Shown: positions 26,432 through 35,443, numbered from the stretch's first letter. The stretch: DNA of 64,000 nt from Flavisolibacter ginsenosidimutans (GCF_007970805.1 NZ_CP042433.1:1984001-2048000); one strand, 5' to 3'. Notes: generated by a model from the sequence alone, not told the origin. Numbers and translations are program-made.

Positions 26432-27490
26432 ATGAGACTGAAGCTTCCTGAATACAGCGGCAAAGATTACTTCGTGTGGGCCGTCACCCTCTTGCCGTTT
26501 ACCATGGCGCTCAACAGCATTATTTTTGGCAGCCGCTATTTTACCGACGGAACCATTTTTTTACCCACAACGCTCATCTCCGCTTTTGTTTTCACGCTTG
26601 ATTTTACAGCCTGCGGCGGCATTGCGCTTTTGCTTCGCCGCCGTATGCCGCACGAAGAACAGACCTCGCGGCGCTTGTTCCTGATGATTTTTTGCTTTGT
26701 TGATTTAAGCGGCGTGTTCTTGCTCACGCTTTTTCACGGCTACGAAATTTTTCCTTCCTTCAATTACACCTTCAACGAAAAAGGTTTCATCTGGGCTTAC
26801 GTGTGCATGGCCATCATCAACATTTTTTTAACGCTGTTGATGGAAGGCATCTCCCGCTACAACAACTGGCGCGAAAACCTGAAAGAAACCGAACAAATAA
26901 AAAAGACCTTTACGCAAAGCCAGTTGCTTGGCTTAAAAAGCCAGGTAAACCCGCATTTTTTGTTCAACAGTTTAAACACGCTTTCCTCGCTCATTCAGGA
27001 AGACGAAGGCGAAGCGGAAGTTTTTTTAAACGAAATGAGCAAGGTCTATCGCTACATGCTGCGCGGCGACGACGAGCAACTCGTGACCCTGCAAACGGAA
27101 GTAAAATTCATCGGCTCATACACGCACTTACTCGAAAAACGTTTTGGTCAAAGCCTGCAAGTGAAATTGTGTATCGAAGAAGAAGACCTTGAAAAATTTC
27201 TGCCGCCTTTGAGTTTGCAGGTACTTATTGAAAACGCCTTCTCGCAAAACAGCATGACCAAAGCAAAGCCGCTGGTGATAAACGTTTGCTCAAACAGCAC
27301 GAACGAAATCCGGGTGTGCAACAACCGCCAGCCCAAGATGATCAGCAACGACATGGACATTGAAAGCGGGTTGGACAACCTGGTGGCGAAATACCGGTTG
27401 CTGAACGCGGCCAGCGTAGTAATCAACGATGAAGAAACCCAACGCTGCATATCGTTGCCGCTGCTGCGAGAAAAGGGAGGCGAAGCATGA
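26432..27490 (+). CDS. LytS-type sensor histidine kinase, first copy (divergent ATP site)
   Basis: This 352-residue protein has about four membrane helices in the first 140 residues, then a His_kinase (LytS/YehU) domain with phospho-acceptor His175 in QVNPHFLFNSLNTLSSL. The ATPase domain is altered: the N box reads IENAFSQNS where the second copy has VENVVKHN, losing the Lys-His pair. The GLDN box is present. ATP binding may be weakened; it could act as a dimer partner of the next kinase. It overlaps the next gene by 4 bases (ATGA). Confidence 0.88.
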   Translation: MRLKLPEYSGKDYFVWAVTLLPFTMALNSIIFGSRYFTDGTIFLPTTLISAFVFTLDFTACGGIALLLRRRMPHEEQTSRRLFLMIFCFVDLSGVFLLTLFHGYEIFPSFNYTFNEKGFIWAYVCMAIINIFLTLLMEGISRYNNWRENLKETEQIKKTFTQSQLLGLKSQVNPHFLFNSLNTLSSLIQEDEGEAEVFLNEMSKVYRYMLRGDDEQLVTLQTEVKFIGSYTHLLEKRFGQSLQVKLCIEEEDLEKFLPPLSLQVLIENAFSQNSMTKAKPLVINVCSNSTNEIRVCNNRQPKMISNDMDIESGLDNLVAKYRLLNAASVVINDEETQRCISLPLLREKGGEA

Positions 27491-28572
27491 TGCAGGAATT
27501 AAAACCAAACCGTCTTCAGACTTACAGTTTCATCGCCTCCATGCCGGTCATTGACTTTGTGCTGAATTTTATTTTGTACGACAACGAAATCTTTCACAAA
27601 AGCACAATATGGCTTTACTCCTTTCCACTGATTTATTTCATCGGCATTGGATCGTGGCGGGCACAGGTGGCGCTGCAAAACTGGATTCAACACCGCTATC
27701 CAACGCTGAAACAAACCCGCAACCGCGTGGAGCGACTACTCTTATTGGTAATTCCGACCATGTCGGTCTCTATCTTGTTCATCTTTTTTCTGTACGACCG
27801 TTTTCACATCATTGATTACAGCATCAAACCAAACGACCTTGAATACGGCTTGATGGTGGGCTTTAGCGTGAACCTCGTTTTTGTAACGCTGTTCGAAGTG
27901 GATTACGTGGTGGAGCGGATGAAGGAAAGCATTTTGGAAAAAGAAAGCCTGAAGCAGGAAGCGATGCAACACGAATTTGATTCGTTGAAGAACCAGGTGA
28001 ACCCGCACTTTTTGTTCAACTGCTTCAACACGCTTTCCTCGCTCATCAGCGAAGACAAGCAACGGGCCGAAGTTTTTTTAAACGAATTAAGCAAAGTCTA
28101 TCGCTACCTGTTGCGCAACAACGAAGACGGCTTAAGCACGGTAGAGAACGAAATCCGTTTCATCCGTTCCTATTACGGTTTACTGAAAACGCGGCACGGC
28201 GAAGCTTTGCAACTCACCATTGAAATTGACAAACGTTATCACTCTTACCTGCTGCCTTCGCTTACGCTGCAACTGCTGGTGGAAAACGTGGTGAAGCACA
28301 ACGTCATTTCCAAAACATACCCGCTGGTGATTGAAATTTTTACAACGGCTGGCAACAAACTGGTGGTGAACAACAACCTGCAACGACGCACTGTAAAAGC
28401 ACCGAGCAACCGCGTGGGTCTTGACAACATCAAAGCCAAGTACGAGTTGCTGAATCAAAAAGGTTTTCAGGTAATGGAAGACGGCAAGAATTTTACCGTG
28501 GTGCTGCCGCTGATCTGGAACAACGCCAACGAGGCCGAACGCTGGCTTTTAAAAGAAACTAAATACAACTGA
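27487..28572 (+). CDS. LytS-type sensor histidine kinase, second copy
   Basis: This 361-residue paralogue of the preceding kinase has membrane helices in the first 145 residues, phospho-acceptor His174 in QVNPHFLFNCFNTLSSL, a canonical N box (LLVENVVKHN) and a GLDNIKAKYELL box. It is translationally coupled to the first kinase by ATGA and followed 2 bases later by the LytTR regulator. The signal sensed is unknown, as there is no extracellular domain. Confidence 0.92.
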   Translation: MMQELKPNRLQTYSFIASMPVIDFVLNFILYDNEIFHKSTIWLYSFPLIYFIGIGSWRAQVALQNWIQHRYPTLKQTRNRVERLLLLVIPTMSVSILFIFFLYDRFHIIDYSIKPNDLEYGLMVGFSVNLVFVTLFEVDYVVERMKESILEKESLKQEAMQHEFDSLKNQVNPHFLFNCFNTLSSLISEDKQRAEVFLNELSKVYRYLLRNNEDGLSTVENEIRFIRSYYGLLKTRHGEALQLTIEIDKRYHSYLLPSLTLQLLVENVVKHNVISKTYPLVIEIFTTAGNKLVVNNNLQRRTVKAPSNRVGLDNIKAKYELLNQKGFQVMEDGKNFTVVLPLIWNNANEAERWLLKETKYN

Positions 28573-28574
28573 AT

Positions 28575-29339
28575 ATGAACATCCTTATTGTTGAAGACGA
28601 AGAACTGGCTGTAAAAAAACTGCAGAAAACCCTGGCCGGCGTTGACCCTTCTGCGAACGTGGTAGGCGTTACCGACAGCATTCAGGGCACGGTGGACTGG
28701 CTGCAGGCCAACAACAACGCCGACCTTATTCTGATGGACATTGAACTGGCCGACGGACAAAGCTTTGAAGTATTTAACCAGGTGGAAGTTCGTGCGCCGG
28801 TCATCTTCACCACTTCCTACGACGAATATGCGCTGAAGGCGTTTAAGGTTAATTCGGTTGATTATTTGCTGAAGCCTGTGCAAACCGAAGACCTGCAAGC
28901 GGCCTTAAACAAATACAAAAAACTGGCAGGCGAACGCAAGCCCGATATTCAATTAGAATCATTGATGAAACAATTGCAGCAGCAACTGCAACCCAAAGAA
29001 TACCGCAAACGGTTTTTGGTGAAGCACGCCCAAAAGCTGGTATCCATTGACACGGATGAAATTGCTTATTTCTACAGCGACGGCCGCCTGAACTTTTTTA
29101 AAACCACAGACAACAAAAAGTTTGTGGTGGATTATACGATGGAAGAACTGGAAGACATGCTTAACCCCGACAAGTTCTTCCGCATTTCGCGTTCGTTTTA
29201 CGTGAGCATTGAGGCCATTGAAAAGATTGACGACTACTTTGGCAACCGGCTCATTCTTCAGTTAAAACCGGCAGTGGATAAGGAGGCATTGGTGAGCCGC
29301 GAGAAGGTGAGCGACTTTAAAAAGTGGATGGGGAAGTAA
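28575..29339 (+). CDS. LytTR-family response regulator
   Basis: This 254-residue protein has a receiver domain (acidic VEDEE, Asp55 in LILMDIELAD, Thr in FTTSYDEYALKAF, Lys in LLKPV) and a C-terminal LytTR DNA-binding domain (LVSIDTDEIAYFYSDGRLNFF through RISRSFYVSIEAIEKI). It is the expected partner of the two kinases just upstream. Targets are unknown. Immediately after its stop lies a recombinase remnant. Confidence 0.93.
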   Translation: MNILIVEDEELAVKKLQKTLAGVDPSANVVGVTDSIQGTVDWLQANNNADLILMDIELADGQSFEVFNQVEVRAPVIFTTSYDEYALKAFKVNSVDYLLKPVQTEDLQAALNKYKKLAGERKPDIQLESLMKQLQQQLQPKEYRKRFLVKHAQKLVSIDTDEIAYFYSDGRLNFFKTTDNKKFVVDYTMEELEDMLNPDKFFRISRSFYVSIEAIEKIDDYFGNRLILQLKPAVDKEALVSREKVSDFKKWMGK

Positions 29340-29359
29340 GCCATTGGCAACGGATATAA

Positions 29360-29551
29360 CATCTTCACAGTTTGCGCCACAGTTTTGCCACGCATTTGCT
29401 GGAGAAGGGCGTGGCCATTCATTTCATTCAGGATTTATTGGGTCATTTCAGCATTAAAACAACCGCTCGGTATTTGCACGTAACGAAAGAGAAGCTGGTG
29501 AATATCCTCAGTCCTTTGGATGATTTGTGGAAAGACCAGCGTGAAATTTAG
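29360..29551 (+). pseudogene. C-terminal remnant of a tyrosine recombinase
   Basis: The frame from 29360 to the TAG at 29549 encodes [15 protein letters not shown], then [19 protein letters not shown]. This holds the late catalytic residues of phage/Xer integrases (HxxR, the LGH His and the Tyr). An in-frame stop lies directly upstream at 29357 and no N-terminal or core-binding part is present, so the gene is a fragment. It marks a past mobile element between the LytTR gene and a cassette-like gene. Confidence 0.8.
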
Positions 29552-29674
29552 TTTCATTGCCGACATTTCGCGGGTTGTATTGCCGACATTGGGTTTTCGC
29601 GGTTGCCTTTTGCTTCCCGTTGATTTTGAAGGACTTAATTTTTTGGAAGAAAGGAAGATGTCGGCTAATATTGT

Positions 29675-29683
29675 GTTATGTGC
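29675..29683 (+). repeat. Cassette boundary core GTTATGTGC
   Basis: GTTATGTGC is the exact reverse complement of GCACATAAC at 30234-30242. The two sites bracket the low-GC gene. This resembles the boundary left by a preceding attC-type site. Confidence 0.45.
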
Positions 29684-29713
29684 TATTGATTGCAGCACCA
29701 AAATTGTTTAAGT

Positions 29714-30223
29714 GTGACCAAGTATAACCAAGACACAATTTTAGCTGCACACAAACATTCAATTAGACATAGGCAAGAAGTTTTGCAAAGTGACAACTGC
29801 TGCTGCTTTTATTGCCAGACAGTCTTCAAGCCTGGCGACATTCAGGAGTGGACAGACGACGAGCAGACAGCACTTTGTCCTAATTGTGGTATTGACGCTG
29901 TAATTGGGCACACTTCAGGTTACAGCGTGACCGATAAAAACTTTTTGTTACAAATGCATCAATACTGGTTTAACTATCGTGACATGAAACTTGTCGAACT
30001 GTTATTAGAAATTTTCGGCTGGTTGCAAATCGTAGTAGCTGCGACACTTGGAGCTGGACTTATTGCTTTTGTTGTCTTTTTAAAATGGAGCAACGAGACA
30101 GGAAAAATCGTTGCTATTGTAATTGCCTCTGTCGGTTTTATTTTAGGTTGTATTTGGGCGACAAAAATTTGGAAGAAGCACGGAACAATAAATTGGTTGT
30201 CCAGAATTAGAAGAATTTCTTAG
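29714..30223 (+). CDS. Zinc-ribbon-like protein with C-terminal membrane helices
   Basis: This protein of about 169 residues has an N-terminal region with two CxxC pairs (CCCFYCQTVF and ALCPNCGIDAVIG) that probably bind zinc, resembling a small family of uncharacterised 'cytoplasmic proteins'. Two hydrophobic segments follow (LQIVVAATLGAGLIAFVVFL and IVAIVIASVGFILGCIWA). There is no suitable ATG. The GTG at 29714 (VTKYNQDTI) was preferred to a TTG at 29690 because it aligns with the expected start of the conserved region. Base composition is clearly more AT-rich than its neighbours. Flanked by inverted core sites and a recombinase remnant, so probably a mobile cassette. Function unknown. Confidence 0.7.
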   Translation: MTKYNQDTILAAHKHSIRHRQEVLQSDNCCCFYCQTVFKPGDIQEWTDDEQTALCPNCGIDAVIGHTSGYSVTDKNFLLQMHQYWFNYRDMKLVELLLEIFGWLQIVVAATLGAGLIAFVVFLKWSNETGKIVAIVIASVGFILGCIWATKIWKKHGTINWLSRIRRIS

Positions 30224-30233
30224 CCGACAAACA

Positions 30234-30433
30234 GCACATAACAGCAGTTTTGCAATAGGCTGGCAGACGAAAAAGCAATCGACTGCAAATTGCTAATCAG
30301 CACCGGTTATCAGCAGGACGACATAAATTGAGCTTTAGTTGTTATTTTCATCATCAGTAATTCAAATCAGCTTTTGTACCGGGCAGACAAAACACAGAAG
30401 TCCAGCCCATCGCAAAGCTGATAACCGTTGTGC
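30234..30433 (+). repeat. attC-like imperfect palindrome
   Basis: The element begins GCACATAAC and ends GTTGTGC. Its halves are imperfectly complementary: TTTTGCAATAGGCTGG on the left matches the reverse complement of the right half (TTTGCGATGGGCTGG). A nested exact pair, CGGTTATCAGC (30304-30314) and GCTGATAACCG (30417-30427), lies within. It follows the cassette-like gene by 10 bases, as attC sites do in integrons, but at about 200 bases it is longer than typical. The rest of the gap to 30569 shows nothing else. Confidence 0.5.
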
Positions 30434-30569
30434 GTCACCTCCAATCAAAATCTTTTAGCTGCTTAAAGTACTCAAGTAACAGTCATTTAATTTTCAGCCT
30501 TCCTTCTATCCGCATCATTGGCTCCGCGGTTTGTCCATTTCACATTTTGCCATCCTCTTCAAATGGCAA

Positions 30570-30597
30570 GACGGCCGCGATTGCAATCACGGCCCGT
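30570..30597 (-). terminator. Hairpin after the TonB receptor gene
   Basis: GACGGCCG and CGGCCCGTC flank the palindromic core GATTGCAATC. It lies 20 bases past the stop of the leftward receptor gene. The following T tract is weak, so termination is only likely. Confidence 0.5.
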
Positions 30598-30617
30598 CCT
30601 TTCATAACAACACAAAA

Positions 30618-33590
30618 CTACTTTCCCAAAATACCGTCCACCGTTATCGCTACGTAATACAAGGCGCCCAGGGTTGGGCCACCGGCATACTGAATGTAGC
30701 GGTGGTTTAAAATATTCGCGCCGCCAGCCTTTACGGTTGATTTCAACTTCGGCAGGCGTAGGTTTACCTGTGCATCAATTGTGTTGTACGCATCCACGTC
30801 GCCCGTTACAAGAGGACTCTCCCACAGAAACGCATCCTGCCAGTGCCATACAATGTTGAAGCCAACGTTCTTCACCACTTCGCGGTTGCCAAACGAAACG
30901 TTGGTAAACCATTCCGGTGTATTAAAAGCCGTGGCAAAAATATCTGTGCCGCTTGCCTGCTCCATTTTGTTGTAGCTAACGTTTCCCCACACCGTAAATT
31001 TTTTATATAAGTTATACGTTACACCCAGCGCCGAACCAAAATTGTTGTATGCATTTTTTGCGTTCGTGTAAACGCGGTAACGGTCCTGGCCTTTGCTGGC
31101 TGCCGTTGTTGCGGTTGCCGCCGTTGCGTCGCGGTTGCGGTCAAGCATGGCCAGTACGGCCGCATCGGAGCCAACCGTTTCGCCTTTGGGAACGTAAACC
31201 TGCAACTGCCCTAAAAACCCTTCGTAATGATTGGCATAAGCGTCCAAATCAATGAGCACTTTGTTGTCAAACAGCACTCCTTTGTAACCGACTTCGAAGG
31301 AACGAATGCTTTCCGGTCTTGCCTTCGGGAGATTGGCAACTTGCAACAGGCCCTTGCTTGCCAGCGCTGCGCTGTCGGAGTTGCCCGCTGCGCTTACCGC
31401 CGCATTAAAGTTTACAACCGACGCTTGCGTGTAACTGTTCTCCAAATACCCCAAACCTTGATTGATATAAGAAAGGCTGCCCACTCTTTTCACGCGGCCG
31501 TTGTTCACGTACGAAAGGGCTTCAAACAGCGAGGGGAAACGATAACCCTGTTGATACGTAAAACGAATGTTGTGTTTCTGCGCAATGGTGTAAACGGCGG
31601 CCAAGCGCGGCGTAAACTTTGGATCAAATTCCGGGTTGTAATCGTAACGCAAAGAGCCGAACAATTTCAATTTTTGGTCGAAGAAAGTTTTGGTGGCTTG
31701 CGTAAACGCACCAAACTTTCGGTAATAAACGTTGCTGCCGAAACTGCCGTCTTTTTCCGGCTTGTTGCGCTCTTCAATCGGACGATCAAAGTCAACGAAA
31801 TTGTTTCCGTCGGGAATGAGTTCGTAGATGCGTGCATCGCCGCCAACCAACAAATCAAGCACCTTCACTTTCTTGGATAAATCCCACTGCGCTTCGGTGT
31901 GATACAAACGGCTCATTTGAAGCAGCGCGGCGCCGCCGGTTTCCGGTGCGTCGGGAATGGCGCTTGATTTAATGTCCCAGTTGTTGATTTTAATAATGGT
32001 GGCCTTCAATGCGTCAAACTCCGGCGTACCGGGTTTTACGCGGCTGGCATCGGCCTGCGTTCTTGCGTATTGCGTAGCGGCGGCAAGGTTGGCGGAGGAT
32101 AACGCACCACCGTTTGCGGCCGCATAAGCCAACAAGGCGTTCTTGTATTTTGTTCCCCAGCTCGTTGCGGTTTTCGTATCCGTTGCGCCACCGCTGTACA
32201 AGTCAAGGTTGTCCGCCAAAGGCTTTACGTTGTACGAATCGCCGGTGTTTTCCAACGACACGTAACTGCGAATTAAAAAGTCGCTGCCCTTCCATTCGAT
32301 CTTGTGATTTTGCACAATCACGTTGTCCAACTGCACCTTGTTTCCGCGTTGAAACACGCCGTCCATCTTGCCCACACGATAGGCATACGACAATTCCGAA
32401 CCGCCTTTCAATTTGTAATAAAACGAACCGTCGAATTTTAGGTTGTCCGCTTTTGGATTGATCAAATCTTTCTCCCAATAACCGGTTCTTGCTACCCGCA
32501 AGGTTTGATTGTTCTTGCCGTTAATGGTCAAGCCACCGATGGAAACAACGTTGCTGCCGGCTAACGCATCGTCACCGTATTTGTTCCAGCCATCAAAGGC
32601 CGTATTGAATTGGCCGTTCAGTTCGGGGAAAGAAGGATTGGCGCTTTTCAGGTTGGCCGTGTTTTGGTCGAGGCGTGTGTTCGACGACCAGTCGGTCCCC
32701 TGCATATAACCGAAATTCAGTTTGAACGCAAAACGGTTGAAGGCCTTTGCGTAACGAAGAGACGTTTCAGTTAAAATGCTCGGCGAATAATCAAGGCCGT
32801 CAACGTGATTGATGCCGGTCTTTTGATAAACGCTCAGGCCTTGAGAGGTGAAGGGAGATTTGGTAAGAAGATTGGCCATGCCGTTGATGGCATTCATGCC
32901 GTACAGCGCCGAAGCCGCACCCGGCGTGATTTCCACGCTTTGAATGTCGAGTTCTGTTGGACCGATGGCGTTGCCAAGCGGCACTCCGAGTGTAGCCGCT
33001 TGCATGTCCACGCCGTCCACCAATTGCATGAAACGAAAGTTGTTTGGAATGTTGAAGCCTCTTGTATTGGGCACTTTAAACGTAAGGCTCGACGTTGTCA
33101 TCTGCACACCTTTCACGTTTTCCAATGCATCATAAAAACTTGGGGCCGGACTTTCTTTAATGGCTTTGATGTCGAGTTTTTCTATCGCCACCGGCGATTT
33201 TAAAATGCTTTCTCTTACTCTCGATGCCGTAATAACTACGGCGTTGCCCAACACGGTTTGCGTAGCCAGTGCCACGTCGAGTTTTGAGTCAAGTGTGTTG
33301 ACGCGAATTTCCTGTGGCGCAAAGCCAACCGACGTAAACAAAAGCGTGAACGGTAGCTTTTCTTTTGTGCGCAGTTTGAAAGAGCCGTCGTTGGCGGTAA
33401 CGGTTTGCGTTTTGGTCCCTTTGATGCTAACGGTTACGCCGTTCAGCGCTTCTTTCGTGTCCTGACCGGTGACAAGACCGGAAATTTCAATGGCGTCTTG
33501 TGCGTGTAAAACATTGAGAAGAAAAAGAGCGAAGAAAAAGAAAAAGCCCTTTTTAACTGTGTGGTGTTTTGAATTGTATGCGTGGTTCAT
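30618..33590 (-). CDS. TonB-dependent outer membrane receptor
   Basis: This 990-residue protein has a signal peptide (KKGFFFFFALFLLNVLHAQ), an N-terminal carboxypeptidase-regulatory-like domain (EISGLVTGQDTKEALNGVTVSIKG), a plug domain (ITASRVRESILKSPVAIEKL, and GVQMTTSSLTFKVPNTRGFN), and a long 22-strand-type barrel ending in hydrophobic and aromatic strands. No SusD partner follows, so it is probably not a polysaccharide system. Its place just after the sulfate assimilation genes, behind a possible Cys leader ORF, hints at uptake of a sulfur compound, which is inference. The start was set at the signal peptide. Confidence 0.88.
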   Translation of the reverse strand: MNHAYNSKHHTVKKGFFFFFALFLLNVLHAQDAIEISGLVTGQDTKEALNGVTVSIKGTKTQTVTANDGSFKLRTKEKLPFTLLFTSVGFAPQEIRVNTLDSKLDVALATQTVLGNAVVITASRVRESILKSPVAIEKLDIKAIKESPAPSFYDALENVKGVQMTTSSLTFKVPNTRGFNIPNNFRFMQLVDGVDMQAATLGVPLGNAIGPTELDIQSVEITPGAASALYGMNAINGMANLLTKSPFTSQGLSVYQKTGINHVDGLDYSPSILTETSLRYAKAFNRFAFKLNFGYMQGTDWSSNTRLDQNTANLKSANPSFPELNGQFNTAFDGWNKYGDDALAGSNVVSIGGLTINGKNNQTLRVARTGYWEKDLINPKADNLKFDGSFYYKLKGGSELSYAYRVGKMDGVFQRGNKVQLDNVIVQNHKIEWKGSDFLIRSYVSLENTGDSYNVKPLADNLDLYSGGATDTKTATSWGTKYKNALLAYAAANGGALSSANLAAATQYARTQADASRVKPGTPEFDALKATIIKINNWDIKSSAIPDAPETGGAALLQMSRLYHTEAQWDLSKKVKVLDLLVGGDARIYELIPDGNNFVDFDRPIEERNKPEKDGSFGSNVYYRKFGAFTQATKTFFDQKLKLFGSLRYDYNPEFDPKFTPRLAAVYTIAQKHNIRFTYQQGYRFPSLFEALSYVNNGRVKRVGSLSYINQGLGYLENSYTQASVVNFNAAVSAAGNSDSAALASKGLLQVANLPKARPESIRSFEVGYKGVLFDNKVLIDLDAYANHYEGFLGQLQVYVPKGETVGSDAAVLAMLDRNRDATAATATTAASKGQDRYRVYTNAKNAYNNFGSALGVTYNLYKKFTVWGNVSYNKMEQASGTDIFATAFNTPEWFTNVSFGNREVVKNVGFNIVWHWQDAFLWESPLVTGDVDAYNTIDAQVNLRLPKLKSTVKAGGANILNHRYIQYAGGPTLGALYYVAITVDGILGK

Positions 33591-33797
33591 GTTGATAAAT
33601 CTTTGGAAGTAAACTGTTTTATTGTGCGTTGGTTTTGCGCTCTTTAGCGTACCAGCACTGGCAAAAAACATTGACGATGGCGTATGCTACGCAACAATGC
33701 ATTTCGCAATTGCCAGCGGTTGGCAAAACGGTTTGACTCAGTTGTCTAAGAGTGCGTCAAAAGAGATAATTCGTTTCTGCGTGCGGATAGAGACGTT

Positions 33798-33872
33798 TCA
33801 ACAACATCGGTTGTGGCGGGCGAAGGATGGATGCAACTGAAGCATGGTTTTGTTTGCGTTGTTCTTCTTCAT
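33798..33872 (-). CDS. Possible leader peptide ending Cys-Cys
   Basis: This 24-codon ORF begins MKKNNANK and ends LHPSFARHNRCC-stop, with both Cys encoded by TGT. It lies 207 bases upstream of the TonB receptor start, on the same strand, in a 345-base gap otherwise without genes. A ribosome short of Cys-tRNA would pause at the last two codons. No clear terminator follows, only short hairpins, so the regulatory role is conjecture. It may be a chance ORF. Confidence 0.4.
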   Translation of the reverse strand: MKKNNANKTMLQLHPSFARHNRCC

Positions 33873-33935
33873 ACGAATAAGCGTTGGTCTTTAAATTCTT
33901 TCGTACAAGCTATCGTTTCGTTTTACAAGGGTCGT

Positions 33936-35441
33936 TTATAGCAATTTGCCAATGGCTTTCCAAAGCGTGTTGCAGCTTGTAAGCATCACCAGCAATCCTA
34001 CCAAAATAAACATCGTTTTAATGGGCAATTTACCCACCAGTCTTGCGGCAATGGGCGCGGCAATCAAACCGCCGATGATGAGTCCTGCAATGTCAAAAAG
34101 CGGAAGGCTTTCGAGCAGGATAAAAAAGACCATCGAGCTGACAAAGACCACAAAGAATTCGGCGAGACAAACCGAACCAATCACGTAGCGCGGGCTTCTT
34201 CGCTTCGACATCAACGTGCTCGTAACAAGCGTACCCCAACCGCCGCCGGCAAAAGCATCCATAAAGCCGCCGGTTGCGGCCAGCCAGCCGGCACGCTTTA
34301 CCTTGGTTTCATAAGTTGGTTTGCTAAAGGCTTTGCGCAAAATATAAAAGCCCAGATACACCGTATAAAGCGAAAGCGGTATGCGTACATAGGTTGAATA
34401 TTTCTGCCCGAAATAAGCCACCGTAGCACCGAGCGCCGCACCAACGATGCCGGGTATAACAAGCGTCTTGAATAATTTTTTATTGATGTTGCCAAAGCGG
34501 TGATGGCTATAACCCGAAACGCCGCTGGAGAAAACTCTTGCTGCGTGAACGCGGCTGCTTACGATAGCGGGATTAACGCCGATTGCTAACAAGAATGTTG
34601 TCGAAATGGTTCCGTAACCCATGCCCAGCGAACCGTCAGTCATCTGTGCCAAAAAGCCGCAGAGCAACATCATCAAAAACATTTTCGTGTCAATGAACTG
34701 CGGTATGGTTTTGATGCTGCCGATTAATTTTTCAAACGGAACGTAAGACAAAACCGTGTGCCCGATGATCATGAAGACAAAGGCAAAGAGGCAGAGGAAA
34801 ACAATTTTTTGCCAGAGCTTTTGCCCGGGCTTGTTTACCTCTTCAAGCGTCATTTGCTTCGACACCAGGGTTTTTGTCAGCTCGTTTAACTGCTTAACCT
34901 TTTCTTCGAAATTGCCATTAAGATTTTCACGAATAAGACTCAGATTGGTTGCAACGCCGTTTATTTCCGCGGGTATAGCGTCGTTCAAAACTTCCTTTAA
35001 ACGTTTGGCAACCGTAGGCGATTTTCCGTTGGTGGAGATAGCAATCTTCACATTGCCTTTTTGCACAACGGAGCTTAAATAAAAATCGCAGAGGTCGGGT
35101 GTGTCGGCAACGTTTACCAGTTTATTTTTCGACTTGGCGGCAAGAGCGATTTCTGCGCTTTTGCTTTTGTCGTTGATGCCGATGATGACAATGTCAGCGC
35201 CGTCAACATCGCTTTCTTCAAAAGGCCTTTCTTCCAGTTGAATGTTTGGATAATCAATCGCCAAATCTCTGATCGTTTCGTTAATGCTTGTGGCAACCAG
35301 CTTAATCTTTGTGAGCGGCGAATTGTTCAAAACCGCCGAAAGCTTTTCCAGTCCCACGTTTCCGCCACCCACAATCAAAATGGAGAGTTGCTCCAATTTG
35401 AGGAAGACGGGAAATAATTTATTGGTTTCTTGCACAAGCAT
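33936..35441 (-). CDS. Precorrin-2 dehydrogenase / TSUP (TauE/SafE) transporter fusion
   Basis: This 501-residue two-domain protein begins, in residues 1-200, as the siroheme synthase N-terminal unit of CysG/Met8: NAD site LSILIVGGGNVGLEKL, catalytic-type Asp113 in LVNVADTPDLCDFYLSS, and the ISTNGKSPTVAKRLKE block. It should oxidise precorrin-2 to sirohydrochlorin and may chelate iron. From about residue 210 there are eight or so membrane helices with TSUP motifs (GFLAQMTDGSLGMGYGTIS and GGFMDAFAGGGWGTLVTSTLM). It thus joins siroheme synthesis for CysI to transport of sulfate, sulfite or a related anion. The direction of transport is unknown. It starts 2 bases after the DUF2490 gene stop. Confidence 0.88.
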   Translation of the reverse strand: MLVQETNKLFPVFLKLEQLSILIVGGGNVGLEKLSAVLNNSPLTKIKLVATSINETIRDLAIDYPNIQLEERPFEESDVDGADIVIIGINDKSKSAEIALAAKSKNKLVNVADTPDLCDFYLSSVVQKGNVKIAISTNGKSPTVAKRLKEVLNDAIPAEINGVATNLSLIRENLNGNFEEKVKQLNELTKTLVSKQMTLEEVNKPGQKLWQKIVFLCLFAFVFMIIGHTVLSYVPFEKLIGSIKTIPQFIDTKMFLMMLLCGFLAQMTDGSLGMGYGTISTTFLLAIGVNPAIVSSRVHAARVFSSGVSGYSHHRFGNINKKLFKTLVIPGIVGAALGATVAYFGQKYSTYVRIPLSLYTVYLGFYILRKAFSKPTYETKVKRAGWLAATGGFMDAFAGGGWGTLVTSTLMSKRRSPRYVIGSVCLAEFFVVFVSSMVFFILLESLPLFDIAGLIIGGLIAAPIAARLVGKLPIKTMFILVGLLVMLTSCNTLWKAIGKLL

Positions 35442-35443
35442 AT

